Shown piece after piece: positions 1 through 8,946 of a stretch of DNA of 64,000 nt. Each line of letters starts with the position of its first letter. The first letter of the stretch is position 1. This stretch comes from LMUY01 sp965199105 (lineage in GTDB: Bacteria; Pseudomonadota; Alphaproteobacteria; Acetobacterales; Acetobacteraceae). The position numbers and the translations under genes were made by a program. Location of the stretch: contig CBDAQO010000002.1 in the NCBI GenBank assembly GCA_965199105.1, forward strand, positions 2,604,001 through 2,668,000. Direction: 5' to 3'. Under the pieces are notes generated by a model. The model did not search any database and was not told where the DNA came from. It worked only from the letters and a program-made list of their open reading frames with translations.

Positions 1-1104
1 CTGCTCGGCCTGGCGATGGCCGTAGCGGCCGGGTTGACGATTGCCATTTCACGCCTCACCGGGCGGCCGATCAGCCAGATGGCGCAGGCCATGGCGGCGC
101 TGGCGGCGGGCGAGCCGGCTACAGCGATGTCGTGGGCGGGGCGGCGCGACGAGGTCGGGCGCATGGCGGCAGCCGTCGCGGTGTTCCAGGACACGATGGC
201 CACCTCGGAGCTTCTCACCCGCGAGCGGGAGGACAGCCGCGCGTTGCAACTGCGGCGCTCCGCCCGAATAGAGGCGCTGTCGCACGAGTTCAACGGCTCG
301 ATGGCGAGCCTGATGCAGTCGCTATCGGGTGCCGCGGCAGACCTGCAGGGCACGGCGCAAGCGATGGAGTCGATCGCCGGGTCGACCAACCAGCAATCCG
401 TGGCCGTCGCGGTGGCGGTGGGAGAGACCGAAAACGGTGTGCAGACGATCGCCACCACCACGGCCGAACTGTCGCGCTCGATCATCGACATCGCGCAACA
501 GGTGACGGAATCGATCGCCATTTCCCAGCAGGCGGCGGCCGAAGCGCGCCACACCACCGGCATCGCGCAGGACCTTTCGCAGGGAGTGCGCTCGATTGGG
601 CAGGTGGTGCGGCTGATTGGGGCGATCGCCACGCAAACCAACCTGCTTGCGCTCAACGCCACCATCGAAGCGGCGCGCGCGGGGGAGGCCGGGCGCGGGT
701 TTGCCGTGGTGGCCAATGAGGTCAAGTTGCTAGCTAAGCAAACCAGCAAGGCGACTGGAGAGATCGGCGACCTGGTCCAGGCCATCGAGCTGTCCACCTC
801 CGAAGCGGTGGACGCCATCAGCCGCATTGACGCGATCATCGTGTCGGTCAATGCGACGGGTGAAGCCGTGGCGGTGGCCATGACCGAGCAGGAGCGCGCC
901 ACGCTCGAGATCGCGGCGGCGATCCGCAACCTGGCTGACGGCCGCGGCGACGTGACGCGCAGCAGCCACGGTCTGCGCGACATGGCGGGGGAGACGGGCG
1001 CTGCCGCCCACCGCGTCCTCAATGCCGCGACGAGCCTTAACGAACGCTCGCAACAGATCACCGTGCAGCTTGCCCGCTACGTGGCCGAAATGAAAGCGGC
1101 TTAG
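1..1104 (+). CDS. Methyl-accepting chemotaxis protein, 3' part
   Basis: The gene enters from the left edge: its frame is open from base 1, so the N-terminal sensor is missing. What is visible starts in the last membrane helix, continues through a HAMP linker (about residues 15-65) and then a long helical signalling domain. The hairpin tip that contacts CheA/CheW is nearly canonical, AGEAGRGFAVVANEVKLLA, encoded at about 679-735. The family forms trimers of dimers in the inner membrane and controls a chemosensory kinase. The C-terminus ends in EMKAA, so the CheR/CheB docking pentapeptide is absent. No che genes are nearby and the ligand cannot be told. Confidence 0.93.
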   Translation: MLGLAMAVAAGLTIAISRLTGRPISQMAQAMAALAAGEPATAMSWAGRRDEVGRMAAAVAVFQDTMATSELLTREREDSRALQLRRSARIEALSHEFNGSMASLMQSLSGAAADLQGTAQAMESIAGSTNQQSVAVAVAVGETENGVQTIATTTAELSRSIIDIAQQVTESIAISQQAAAEARHTTGIAQDLSQGVRSIGQVVRLIGAIATQTNLLALNATIEAARAGEAGRGFAVVANEVKLLAKQTSKATGEIGDLVQAIELSTSEAVDAISRIDAIIVSVNATGEAVAVAMTEQERATLEIAAAIRNLADGRGDVTRSSHGLRDMAGETGAAAHRVLNAATSLNERSQQITVQLARYVAEMKAA

Positions 1105-1153
1105 CTCGCGAGCCTGGGCGCCATCGCCACCGCGGGCATAGACGAGCAGGCAG

Positions 1154-1882
1154 CTAACGAACCGGCGACCCGGCGTATTGGTGGCGCATGAGCACGTGGA
1201 CCATCGCTGCGGTGCCCACCAGCGGCACCAGCAGGTTCACGCCCGGCACGCTCGCTGCTATCGCCAGCAACAATCCGGGGATCAGCACCGACCAGCGGCG
1301 CTCCCGGTAGCACGCCTGCGCTTCCAAGCGGCCCATGCGGCGCATCGCGACGGTGACGAACAAGCCCCGCCCGATCGCCCAGCCGCTGACCAGCACCGCC
1401 AGCACCAGGCCGACGCCCGGGATCGGCAGCAGCGCCAGCAGCAAAGCCACTCCGTTCAGCAGCAGCACCTGCAACGCCAGCGTCGCTGCGTCCCAAAGCT
1501 GGGCGTGCAGCGCCGCGGGCGAGGGCGGCGGCAGCCAGGGGTAGTGGCGCCACTCCACCGCCCGCGCGATCCGGTCGACGAACAGGGTTGAGATCACCAG
1601 CACCGTGGGCAGGAACAGCCACATCGCCAGCAGCACCACGCCGAGCGTCGCTAAGGGGCCGGCGATCCAGCCCGGCCAATGCACGCTGGCCAGCACAGCG
1701 TGCACCGCCGCATAGCTGCCCCAAAGCAGCGCGGCATAGGCGGCTAGCGCCAGCAGCAGGCTGCGCAGCAGCACGCCCAGCCAGGCCCGGTCGTCCAACT
1801 GCCCCATCGCCAACAGCAACGCCGTCACGCCTGCCCCCGCGGTTTGCCACCCGAGCTGTGGCGGTGATACGGCGTGTGACAT
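1154..1882 (-). CDS. EI24 (CysZ-like) domain membrane protein
   Basis: The 242-residue protein has several long hydrophobic segments separated by short loops, with the PIPGVGLVLAVLVSGWAIGR block and a late SVPGVNLLVPLVGTAAMVH segment typical of EI24/CysZ-type inner-membrane proteins. CysZ relatives move sulfate; members of the wider EI24 family mostly have no proven substrate, so transport is an inference. I place the start at the ATG at 1882 (MSHAV), which leaves 29 bp to the divergent kinase gene; an in-frame start at 1921 would run into that gene. The 3' end faces the chemoreceptor across 49 bp. Confidence 0.75.
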   Translation of the reverse strand: MSHAVSPPQLGWQTAGAGVTALLLAMGQLDDRAWLGVLLRSLLLALAAYAALLWGSYAAVHAVLASVHWPGWIAGPLATLGVVLLAMWLFLPTVLVISTLFVDRIARAVEWRHYPWLPPPSPAALHAQLWDAATLALQVLLLNGVALLLALLPIPGVGLVLAVLVSGWAIGRGLFVTVAMRRMGRLEAQACYRERRWSVLIPGLLLAIAASVPGVNLLVPLVGTAAMVHVLMRHQYAGSPVR

Positions 1883-1911
1883 CCCACAGCGCAACCGGAC
1901 CGACAACCAGC

Positions 1912-2946
1912 ATGGACGCACCCCGCCCCGACTCCGCCAGTTCTGCCCCCGTCAATGCCGACCCCGCCCGCTTTGATGTCCTCGGCATCGGCAATGCCAT
2001 CGTGGACGTCGTGGCCCCCGTCTCCGAGGCGTTCGTCTCCAAGCACGGCATGCACAAGGGCAGCATGACGTTGATCGACCCGGTGACCGCCGACGCGCTC
2101 TACGCCGCCATGCCGCCGGGCCAGGAGAGCAGCGGCGGGTCGGCCGCCAACACCTGCGCAGTGGCAGCCGCAGCCGGCGCCCGTGTGGCCTACATCGGCA
2201 AGGTGGCCGATGACGCGCTCGGCGACAGCTTCCGGCGCGACATTGGCGCGGTGGGCGTGGAGTTCCCCACTGCGCCACTCGCCGGCGGCGCCGCCACCGC
2301 GCGCTGCCTGATCCTGGTGACGCCCGATGGCCAGCGCACCATGAACACGTTCCTCGGCGCCAGCGTGGCGTTCGGTGAGGCCGACGTCGACCCGGCCTTC
2401 ATCGCACAGGCCGCGGTGACCTACCTCGAGGGCTACCTGTTCGACCCTCCGGCCGCACAAGCCGCGTTCCGCCGGGCCGCCGCCGCCGCGCACCAGGCCG
2501 GCCGCCGCGTGGCGCTGTCGCTGTCGGACCCGTTTTGCGTGCAACGGCACCGCGCCGCCTTCCGCGAGCTGGTGGCCGGCCACGTGGACATTCTGTTCGC
2601 CAACGAGGTTGAAATCTGCAGCCTCTACGAGTGCAATGACTTCGCCGCCGCCGCCGCCGCTGCCGGACGTGATGTGGCGCTCGCCGCCCTCACCCGCAGC
2701 GAGCAGGGCAGCGTGATCCTGCAAGGCGGCCAGTCCGTGGTGGTGGCGGCCGAACCGGCGCAGGTGGTGGACACCACGGGTGCCGGGGACGCCTACGCCG
2801 CCGGGTTTCTGGCCGGGCTCACGGCCGGGCGGTCGCTCGCGGCGTGCGGCCGCATGGGCAGCATTGCGGCGGCGGAAGTCATCGGCCATTTCGGCGCCCG
2901 TCCACAGGCCGACCTGCGGGCGCTGATGGCGACTGTGATGGACTGA
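1912..2946 (+). CDS. PfkB-family carbohydrate/nucleoside kinase, adenosine kinase-like
   Basis: The 344-residue protein has the ribokinase (PfkB) fold signatures: an N-terminal LGIGNAIVDVVAPV strand, a GGSAANT substrate-binding motif near residue 65, and the C-terminal DTTGAGDAYAAGFL anion hole with the catalytic Asp near residue 286. In alphaproteobacteria, proteins with this N-terminus are usually annotated as adenosine kinase, which phosphorylates adenosine to AMP in purine salvage; the exact substrate cannot be fixed by eye. The frame is open well upstream, but the ATG at 1912 begins the family's normal N-terminus and sits just after the divergent EI24 gene. Confidence 0.88.
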   Translation: MDAPRPDSASSAPVNADPARFDVLGIGNAIVDVVAPVSEAFVSKHGMHKGSMTLIDPVTADALYAAMPPGQESSGGSAANTCAVAAAAGARVAYIGKVADDALGDSFRRDIGAVGVEFPTAPLAGGAATARCLILVTPDGQRTMNTFLGASVAFGEADVDPAFIAQAAVTYLEGYLFDPPAAQAAFRRAAAAAHQAGRRVALSLSDPFCVQRHRAAFRELVAGHVDILFANEVEICSLYECNDFAAAAAAAGRDVALAALTRSEQGSVILQGGQSVVVAAEPAQVVDTTGAGDAYAAGFLAGLTAGRSLAACGRMGSIAAAEVIGHFGARPQADLRALMATVMD

Positions 2947-3049
2947 GGCCAGTGGCGCCGAAACCTTCGTCGCCGCCGGGTCGTTGGCACGGGCGGTCGT
3001 CGGCAGGCATGCCGAGGCCGGATGCGTCAACGGACTAGGAGCTTCTTCC

Positions 3050-3496
3050 ATGCGCAAGATGCTAGTGACATGTGCGGCAGTCGTCGGCCTGGCGGCGACG
3101 GCGTCCGCCCAGACGGCAACACCGGCCACAGGCACTCCTGGCGGTCAACAGCCTGCGTCCAGCCGCGCGAGCAACATCACGCCGACCGATACCCACTCCA
3201 CCATCGCGCCGTCGCTTCCGGCACCCGGAGGCGGGCAAAACGCGTCCATCACCCAGTTCCTCACCGACGCGCAGACCGCGCTAACCCATCGCCAGACTGG
3301 CCGCGCGCAAGAGGCGCTGGAGCGCGCTGAAACGGCCATGCTACAGCGCGCGGTACCGGCGGACCAGGCGACCACGCCCGATCAGGCGCCTGACGTGAAG
3401 CAGGTCGAGGCCGCCCGCGATGACTTGGCCCACCACGACGTGAACGGCGCCAAGCAGGCGATCCAAGCCGCTATGACGTCCGCCCCACAGCAGTAA
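3050..3496 (+). CDS. Hypothetical exported helical protein
   Basis: I do not recognise a family. The 148-residue product starts with a clear Sec signal peptide (MRKMLVTCAAVVGLAATASAQ, cut after SAQ), followed by a low-complexity Thr/Pro/Gly/Gln stretch to about residue 70 and then two alpha-helical, Ala/Gln/Glu-rich blocks resembling short TPR-like or coiled segments. The start at 3050 is fixed by an AGGAG at 3037-3041, eight bases upstream. It probably acts in the periplasm. It stands alone 100 bp after the kinase gene and is followed by an intergenic palindromic repeat that can serve as terminator. Confidence 0.72.
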   Translation: MRKMLVTCAAVVGLAATASAQTATPATGTPGGQQPASSRASNITPTDTHSTIAPSLPAPGGGQNASITQFLTDAQTALTHRQTGRAQEALERAETAMLQRAVPADQATTPDQAPDVKQVEAARDDLAHHDVNGAKQAIQAAMTSAPQQ

Positions 3497-3522
3497 CTTA
3501 GCTGCAAGGCAGTCCGGTTTGC

Positions 3523-3627
3523 CACTCCCTCTCCCTCCGGGAGATGGTCGGGGTGGGGGGGGTGACTGGCTTGGCGTGGTCGCACTTCCCCTCACCCAAC
3601 CCTCTCCCAGAGGGAGAGGGTTTTAGG
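3523..3627. repeat. Intergenic palindromic repeat, copy 1 (two half-elements)
   Basis: CCCTCTCCC at 3600-3608, a 3-base loop and GGGAGAGGG at 3612-3620 form a perfect 9-bp stem followed by TTTT. A degraded copy in the other orientation lies just upstream (about 3523-3575, CCCTCTCCCTCCGGGAGA). The element sits between two convergent genes and could act as a two-way terminator. The same stem recurs at 15512, 20018 and 22530. Confidence 0.8.
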
Positions 3628-3675
3628 ATGCGGCGGCGGCGGATGCCATTGGCGTCTTGCCCAGCCTTGTAGGCC

Positions 3676-5343
3676 TCAGGCTTTCGGCAGCCACACCACG
3701 AAGCGCGCGCCCAACACCCGGCCAAGCTCGTCCCGCCGGTTCTCCGCCGCGATCCGGCCCTTCAACGCCTCCACGATCTGGCGGCTTATCGACAAGCCAA
3801 GCCCGGAATGCTGGCCAAAGCGCTCGCCCTGGGGCCGCTCGGTGTAGAACCGGTCGAACACGTGTTCCAGGCGCGCCTCCGGCATTCCCGGCCCCTCGTC
3901 ATCCACCATCACCTCGACCATCGCCCCGGCGTCCCGCGCGCGCAGCACCACCGTGCCGCCGTCCGGGCTGAAGCTTTGCGCGTTGCCGATCAGGTTGCGC
4001 AGCACCTGCACCAGCCGGTCCTCTACCGCGTGCACCGCCAGCTTGCCATCGGGCGCCTCCACCTCCAGCCGTGGGCCGCCCGCCACCCGGGTCGCCTCGT
4101 CGATCTCGGCCAGCAGGCGCAGGATCGCCACCACGTCCACCGGCTCCGGCGCGGTGCGGCTCAACTCGGCGTCCACCCGGCTGGCATCGCTGATGTCGCT
4201 GATCAGCCGGTCGAGCCGGATCACGTCTTCCCCGATGATGGCGAGCAGGCGGCGCTGCGACGTCGGGTCCTCCACGCGGCGCAGGGTCTCGATGGCGCTG
4301 CGGATCGAGCTCAGCGGGTTCTTGATCTCGTGCGCTACGTCCGCGGCGAAGCGCTCGGTGGCGTCCATGCGGGACCATAGCGCCTCCGAACTATCCCGCA
4401 GCGATTGCGCCAGCGCGCCCACCTCGTCGCTCCGCTGCAGCAACGCGGGCGGCACGGCGCCGGCGCGGCCGTGGCCCTCCCGCATGTCCTGCGCCGCCTG
4501 GCTGAGCCGCAGGATTGGCCGCGCGATGGTCAGCGACAGGTACCAGGACAGCATCACCGTCAGCATCAGCGCGACCACGAACAGGCCGAGGATGGACATG
4601 CGGATGCCCACCAGGCTGCTATCCACCTCTCGTGCGTCGCGGGTGAGCTGGATGATGCCGACGGTGTGGCGGTTGCGCATCACCGGCTCGGCCACCGTCA
4701 CCAGCAGGCGGTCGTCGGCGGTGCGGCGGATGTAGGGCGGCGTCTCGCGGCCCTGGTCGCTGCTGGAGAGCTTCAGTTCCGCCTTCACGTCCGGCTGCCA
4801 GTCCGGCCCGGCGGCACTGGGCCCGGTCTCCACGATCGGCGTCTGGTTGCCATGCGGCACGATGGAGAGCAGGTCGTCGTACACCGCCTCAATGGTGCCC
4901 TGCAGGTGGCTGCGCTCCACCGCGGGCGGCAGCGGCTCGGTGTTGACGGCGCCGCCCGCCCCCTCGCGCACCCGGCTGTCGGCAATCACCTGGCCGTCGG
5001 CGCTGTAGAGCTTGGCCTGGCTGTTGGGCGTCGGGTCGGTCAGCCGGCGCAGCAGCGGGCGCGCGATGTCCGGCACCAGAACCGGGTTGTCCGGGTCGGT
5101 CTCGCGCACCGCACTCTCGCCGAGCGCGCCGGCATAGATGCGGGCCTGCTCGCGCAGCGCGGTGACTTCGCTTTCCAGCAGGCCATTCTGATACTGGTCG
5201 AGATACAGCAGCGCCACCACCAGCAGCGCCAGCGGCACCACGTTGACCAGCAGGATGCGGCGCAGCAGCGGCGACACCCAGCGCCGCGCCAGCGCACCGT
5301 GGGCGACGGGCAGCGGTGGCGGGGCAAGCCCAATGTCGGGCAC
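3676..5343 (-). CDS. chvG: Sensor histidine kinase ChvG (ExoS type)
   Basis: The 555-residue kinase has a cytoplasmic N-terminus, a first membrane helix (about 29-48), a long periplasmic sensing region, a second helix (246-269), a HAMP segment, the phospho-acceptor box RFAADVAHEIKNPLSSIRSA with His338, and an HATPase domain with N-box NLIGNAQSFSPDG and late G-boxes. In the family it senses acid or envelope stress and phosphorylates ChvI, controlling exopolysaccharide, motility and envelope genes. The start is a GTG at 5343 that directly abuts the chvI stop codon, so the two are translationally coupled. Its target genes could include the polysaccharide locus at 31-47 kb, but nothing in the sequence proves this. 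Confidence 0.93.
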   Translation of the reverse strand: MPDIGLAPPPLPVAHGALARRWVSPLLRRILLVNVVPLALLVVALLYLDQYQNGLLESEVTALREQARIYAGALGESAVRETDPDNPVLVPDIARPLLRRLTDPTPNSQAKLYSADGQVIADSRVREGAGGAVNTEPLPPAVERSHLQGTIEAVYDDLLSIVPHGNQTPIVETGPSAAGPDWQPDVKAELKLSSSDQGRETPPYIRRTADDRLLVTVAEPVMRNRHTVGIIQLTRDAREVDSSLVGIRMSILGLFVVALMLTVMLSWYLSLTIARPILRLSQAAQDMREGHGRAGAVPPALLQRSDEVGALAQSLRDSSEALWSRMDATERFAADVAHEIKNPLSSIRSAIETLRRVEDPTSQRRLLAIIGEDVIRLDRLISDISDASRVDAELSRTAPEPVDVVAILRLLAEIDEATRVAGGPRLEVEAPDGKLAVHAVEDRLVQVLRNLIGNAQSFSPDGGTVVLRARDAGAMVEVMVDDEGPGMPEARLEHVFDRFYTERPQGERFGQHSGLGLSISRQIVEALKGRIAAENRRDELGRVLGARFVVWLPKA

Positions 5344-6045
5344 TCAACCCTCCTTGTAGCGGTAGCCGATGCCGTACAGCGTCTCGATGTGGTCGAAGCT
5401 GTCATCGCCGGTGCGGAACTTCTTGCGCACCCGCTTGATGTGGCTGTCGATGGTGCGATCGTCCACGTAGATGTTCTCGCCATAGGCCGCGTCGATCAAC
5501 TGGTCGCGCGACTTCACCATGCCGGGCCGCGCCGCCAGCGCCTTCACCAGCAGGAACTCTGTGACGGTGAGCGCGATGTCGTGCCCCCGCCAGGTGCATT
5601 GGTGCTTGGTCTCGTCCAGCACGAGGTCCCCGCGCGCCAGGATGCCGCCGGGCACCGCGCCAGAGCCCTCCGCGCGGCTGCTCTCGTTGCGTCGCAACAG
5701 CGCGCGGATCCGCTCGAGCAGCAGGCGTTGCGAGAACGGCTTGGTGATGTAGTCGTCCGCCCCCAGCCGCAGCCCCATCAACTGGTCCACCTCCTCGTCC
5801 TTCGAGGTGAGGAAGATCACCGGCATGGTGGAGCGCTGGCGCAGGCGTTGCAGCAGCTCGATTCCGTCCATGCGCGGCATCTTGATGTCTAGCACCGCAA
5901 GGTCCGCCGGGCGCGAGCTGAGCCCCTGCAGCGCGCTCTCGCCATCGGTGAAGGTGCGGACCTGGAAACCTTCGGCCTCCAGCGTCATGCTGACCGAGGT
6001 GAGGATGTTGCGGTCGTCGTCGACCAAGGCGATCGTGTGTTTCAT
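5344..6045 (-). CDS. chvI: Response regulator ChvI (OmpR/PhoB family)
   Basis: The 233-residue protein has an N-terminal receiver domain (ALVDDDRNILTSV; phospho-acceptor Asp53 in VLDIKMPRMDG; conserved Lys in YITKPFS) and a C-terminal winged-helix DNA-binding domain ending GYRYKEG. The C-terminal sequence, with RTIDSHIKRVRKKF, is that of ChvI. It acts with the downstream chvG kinase. The ATG at 6045 begins the canonical MKHTIALVDDD; a purine-rich AAGGGG precedes it. The gene is divergent from the HugZ-like gene, so 6046-6100 should hold both promoters. Confidence 0.94.
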   Translation of the reverse strand: MKHTIALVDDDRNILTSVSMTLEAEGFQVRTFTDGESALQGLSSRPADLAVLDIKMPRMDGIELLQRLRQRSTMPVIFLTSKDEEVDQLMGLRLGADDYITKPFSQRLLLERIRALLRRNESSRAEGSGAVPGGILARGDLVLDETKHQCTWRGHDIALTVTEFLLVKALAARPGMVKSRDQLIDAAYGENIYVDDRTIDSHIKRVRKKFRTGDDSFDHIETLYGIGYRYKEG

Positions 6046-6100
6046 TGGGCAGGAACCCCTTGGGTGCGGCCAAAGTCGCACCTGATTGTCGCACGTCATT

Positions 6101-6859
6101 ATGGCTGAATCTGGATCGGACGGTGAACACATGGTGGCAGACCCAAACCCATCGCCGGAAGCAAACGCCCCGCAGGCGCCGACCCGGGCGCAGATCGTGT
6201 GGCAAGCGCGCTGCCTGCTACGGGCCGCCATCGCCGGCACGCTGGCCACGGCGCACGACGGCCAGCCGCACGCCGCACTGGTGACGCCCGCCCCCGCGCC
6301 CGACCTCTCCATGCTGCTGCTGCTCTCCGGCCTGTCCGCCCACACCCGCCATTTGCAGGCCGACGGCCGCTGCGCCCTGATGGTGATGGGCGAGCCGGAC
6401 GGCCCCAACCCGCAAACCGCGCCGCGCCTGACCGTGCTCGGCACCGCCACGCGCGAGGACGACCCGGCGATGAAGGCCCGCTGGGTGGCGCGCCATCCCT
6501 ATGCCGCGTTCTACGCCGACCTGGGCGACTTTCGCCTGGTGCGGCTGCGGCCGAGCGGGGGCAACTTCATCGGCGGCTTTGCCAGCGCGCATCGGTTTGA
6601 CGCCGAGGACCTCACGCCAGATCCCGCCGCCGTGACCACCATCGCTGCGGCGGAGGCCGACATCCTGCTGCACATGAACCGGGACCGGCCCGAATCGGTG
6701 GCGCGCATCGCGGGGGAGGCGGGCTGGCAAATGGTCGCGGTGGACGTGGATGGCTGCGACCTGCTGCGTGAAGAGACCATCCGGCGGGTTGCCTGGTCGG
6801 CGCCGGCGGGGGACGTGGACGATGTGCACCGCGAGCTAATCCGGCTGGCCCGGCGCTGA
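6101..6859 (+). CDS. HugZ-like / pyridoxamine 5'-phosphate oxidase-fold protein
   Basis: The 252-residue protein has an N-terminal FMN-binding split-barrel domain (ARCLLRAAIAGTLATAHDGQP, then HLQADGRCALMVMGEP and TVLGTATREDDP) and a C-terminal DUF2470-type domain (MNRDRPESVARIAGEAGW onward). The pair is found in HugZ-type haem-utilisation proteins, which bind or open haem, and in related proteins with unproven activity. The extended family phrase GGFASAHRF near residue 160 fits the haem group. The start could also be the ATG at 6131; neither has a strong ribosome site. No iron-uptake genes lie next to it, so the haem role is an inference. Confidence 0.8.
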   Translation: MAESGSDGEHMVADPNPSPEANAPQAPTRAQIVWQARCLLRAAIAGTLATAHDGQPHAALVTPAPAPDLSMLLLLSGLSAHTRHLQADGRCALMVMGEPDGPNPQTAPRLTVLGTATREDDPAMKARWVARHPYAAFYADLGDFRLVRLRPSGGNFIGGFASAHRFDAEDLTPDPAAVTTIAAAEADILLHMNRDRPESVARIAGEAGWQMVAVDVDGCDLLREETIRRVAWSAPAGDVDDVHRELIRLARR

Positions 6860-6876
6860 CCATCCCGGGCGCCGCC

Positions 6877-8004
6877 TCAATGCCGCAGCGCGCCTGAGCG
6901 GAACCCGCCCAGCCCGCCACTGCCGAAGCCACCCTCGGTCCCGCCGCGGCCGCCGTTGAACGCGCCGCCGGGCAGCGCTGCCGGGCCGAACCCGCCGACC
7001 CGGCCCAACCCGCGTAGGCCGGTGCCGACCAGCCGGCCGTCCGCGCCGCGACGGAACCGAGTGATGCCCCGGTCGGTCGCGCCGATACGGCCGAAATCGC
7101 GGCCGGTGACGAAGGCGTGGTCGAGCAGCAAGCCGCCCGAGATGACCGCGACGTAGCTTTCGACCACGAAGCTGTCGATTTGCGGCGGGAAATAGAGCGC
7201 CGGGTTGTCGGCCGCCGGGTCGGCCGTGATGCCGTCGGCCAACAGGGCGTCGCCCACCAGCGTGCCGGTCACGATCACCGGGAAGCCGGCCGTTGGCGGC
7301 ACGGCGCCGGGGGGGAGGGTGATGTCCAGGTTGCCGATGCGCGCGGCGCCGTACGCGCTCGGCCAGTTGCCGTGCAGCAGCACTCGCCCGGCCGGCGCCG
7401 GGTCGATCCGGGTGGCGGCGATGGTCCCGTCCGGCATGGGTAGCCCGCTCACTGCGACCCATTGCCCCAAGGCGGCTGCCGCGCCGGTGCCGGCGGCATG
7501 CTCGGTGTGGACGATCTGGCCGGCGACCACCAGCGTGTCCGGCGCTGGGCGGGCTTGCACCGGGCCGATCACCAGGTGGCTCACGTCGATGGCGAGCGCC
7601 TGGTTGGCGGGGGAGGCGGCGACGGCGGCGAACTGACCGGCGCGCAAATCGGCCACGCTCGCCGGCTGGCCGTCGATCTTCGGGGTCAGGCCAGGCGGGA
7701 TGGCGACTTCCTCGTCGGCCAGGCAGACGCTGCCAAAGCCGGTGATCACGCCCACGATGCCGGTACCGCCGATGCCGCGGTCGGCGGTCTGCACCCCCGT
7801 TTGCGTCGGCGCGCCGGTGCCGCCAATGCCACGGTCGGCCAGCGGGGCAGGCGGCGGGGCGGGCGATGGAGCGGGCGGCGGGGCGCCATCGGGCGTGCTG
7901 TGGCAGGCAGACTCGGTCGGGCGCGGTAAGGCGGCGGTGGGCTGCACCACCGGCGGTTGCGCCGTGCAACCCGCCAGCAACAGCGCCGCCAGCAGCCACC
8001 TCAT
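6877..8004 (-). CDS. DUF5666-type lipoprotein with DRGIGGTG repeats
   Basis: The 375-residue protein begins with a lipoprotein signal (MRWLLAALLLAGC, lipidated Cys13), then a Pro/Ala-rich linker. DRGIGGTG occurs twice (about residues 56 and 74), the second running into GIVGVITGFGSVC, the start of a DUF5666-like all-beta region, followed by further short beta repeats. The C-terminus is a Gly/Arg/Phe-rich tail. The function of the family is not known. It starts inside the end of the DUF6502 gene (4-bp ATGA overlap), so the two are co-translated and probably work together at the envelope. Its 3' end faces the HugZ-like gene across 17 bp. Confidence 0.75.
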   Translation of the reverse strand: MRWLLAALLLAGCTAQPPVVQPTAALPRPTESACHSTPDGAPPPAPSPAPPPAPLADRGIGGTGAPTQTGVQTADRGIGGTGIVGVITGFGSVCLADEEVAIPPGLTPKIDGQPASVADLRAGQFAAVAASPANQALAIDVSHLVIGPVQARPAPDTLVVAGQIVHTEHAAGTGAAAALGQWVAVSGLPMPDGTIAATRIDPAPAGRVLLHGNWPSAYGAARIGNLDITLPPGAVPPTAGFPVIVTGTLVGDALLADGITADPAADNPALYFPPQIDSFVVESYVAVISGGLLLDHAFVTGRDFGRIGATDRGITRFRRGADGRLVGTGLRGLGRVGGFGPAALPGGAFNGGRGGTEGGFGSGGLGGFRSGALRH

Positions 8005-8816
8005 GGCGCCGGCTCGTCCGCGCTGAACTGGTAGATGCCGAAGTTGACCCGGCGTGTCGGTTCGTCTGGCGACGGCTCCGCTTCGCTCAGGCTCAATGCT
8101 TTCCGGTTGACCTCGAGCAGTGCCGCCATCGCCACCTCGCGGCCAAAACGCTCCAACTCGGCGGCGGCTGCCACCGTGAGGCCGTCATAGTGCACCGAGC
8201 GCTCCAGGAAGGGCGCTTGCCCTTGCGCCAGCACGTTGGTGGCGGCCGCGGCGGCATGGTCGTGCAGGTTGCGGCCGAGGTAGTAAAGCTGCTCCTCCCG
8301 ACCCGGCGACGGCACCAGGGCGGCCACTTCCAAGCGCACCAGCCCGCCCGAGTCCAGGCTGGCGATGCCTTGCGCCAACCAGTCGTCCAGCACGGCCCGG
8401 GCCCGCACGTCCCGCGTGACCGAGCGCACCAGGCGTTCGAAGCTGGGCGCCGGGCCGGTCCGGCGCAGGGCGAGCGGTTGGCCAGTGGCATCGGTGTAGG
8501 CGGGGGAACCGACCCAAATCGCGATCAGACGGCTGTTGCGGGTGACCACCACGGGCTCCGGCTCGCCCTGCGGCTGGTTGCGCAGGCGGCGGATTTCCTT
8601 GCGGTGCACCCCGGTGAGCAGACTGAGCCGGCTGTCGCTGCGCTGGGCGGGCAGCAGGTCCTGCGCGGCCACGCTCACGTAGAGGCCGCGCAGCAGGTCG
8701 GCCAGCATCGGGAAGGTCACGCCGCAGCGGATCAGCAGCCGGACGAGCGGGCACAACAGGCGCCCGACCGGCTTCAGCACGGCCGCTTGGATTGGGGGTG
8801 GGGTTTCGCCGCTCAT
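8001..8816 (-). CDS. DUF6502 family protein
   Basis: The 271-residue, mostly soluble protein starts MSGETPPPIQAAVLKPVGRLL and has a helix-turn-helix-like central part (LTGVHRKEIRRLRNQ) followed by FERLVRSVTRDVRARAVLDDWLAQG, the signature stretch I associate with DUF6502. No enzyme motif is visible. An HTH-like N-terminus would allow a regulatory role, but that is inference. It overlaps the downstream DUF5666 lipoprotein gene by 4 bp, a pairing that suggests one functional unit. Its promoter must lie in 8817-8946, shared with the divergent kinase. Confidence 0.72.
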   Translation of the reverse strand: MSGETPPPIQAAVLKPVGRLLCPLVRLLIRCGVTFPMLADLLRGLYVSVAAQDLLPAQRSDSRLSLLTGVHRKEIRRLRNQPQGEPEPVVVTRNSRLIAIWVGSPAYTDATGQPLALRRTGPAPSFERLVRSVTRDVRARAVLDDWLAQGIASLDSGGLVRLEVAALVPSPGREEQLYYLGRNLHDHAAAAATNVLAQGQAPFLERSVHYDGLTVAAAAELERFGREVAMAALLEVNRKALSLSEAEPSPDEPTRRVNFGIYQFSADEPAP

Positions 8817-8891
8817 CAGGACAGGTAATCACGTGCCACAGGACGGGCTGCCTATATCACAGATTGTGTGGGAAAAAAGCCCACAGATTGC

Positions 8892-8920
8892 TTGACGTGG
8901 GATATGGTCCCACGCTCTAA
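8892..8920 (+). promoter_or_regulatory. Promoter with internal inverted repeat for the histidine kinase gene
   Basis: TTGACG at 8892-8897 is followed after 17 bases by CTCTAA at 8915-8920. The spacer is almost filled by a perfect inverted repeat, GTGGGA-N5-TCCCAC (8897-8913), which looks like a repressor or activator site. Two direct copies of CACAGATTG lie just upstream (about 8859 and 8882). Confidence 0.45.
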
Positions 8921-8946
8921 GCGCTTTGCCTCATGGAGTTGCCTGC

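Noticed and set aside
1825..3135. 436-codon minus-strand open frame
   Set aside because: Antisense to the PfkB kinase, which has clear motifs; the translated product is low-complexity.
4405..5892. 495-codon plus-strand open frame across chvG/chvI
   Set aside because: Antisense to two unambiguous genes; no domains.
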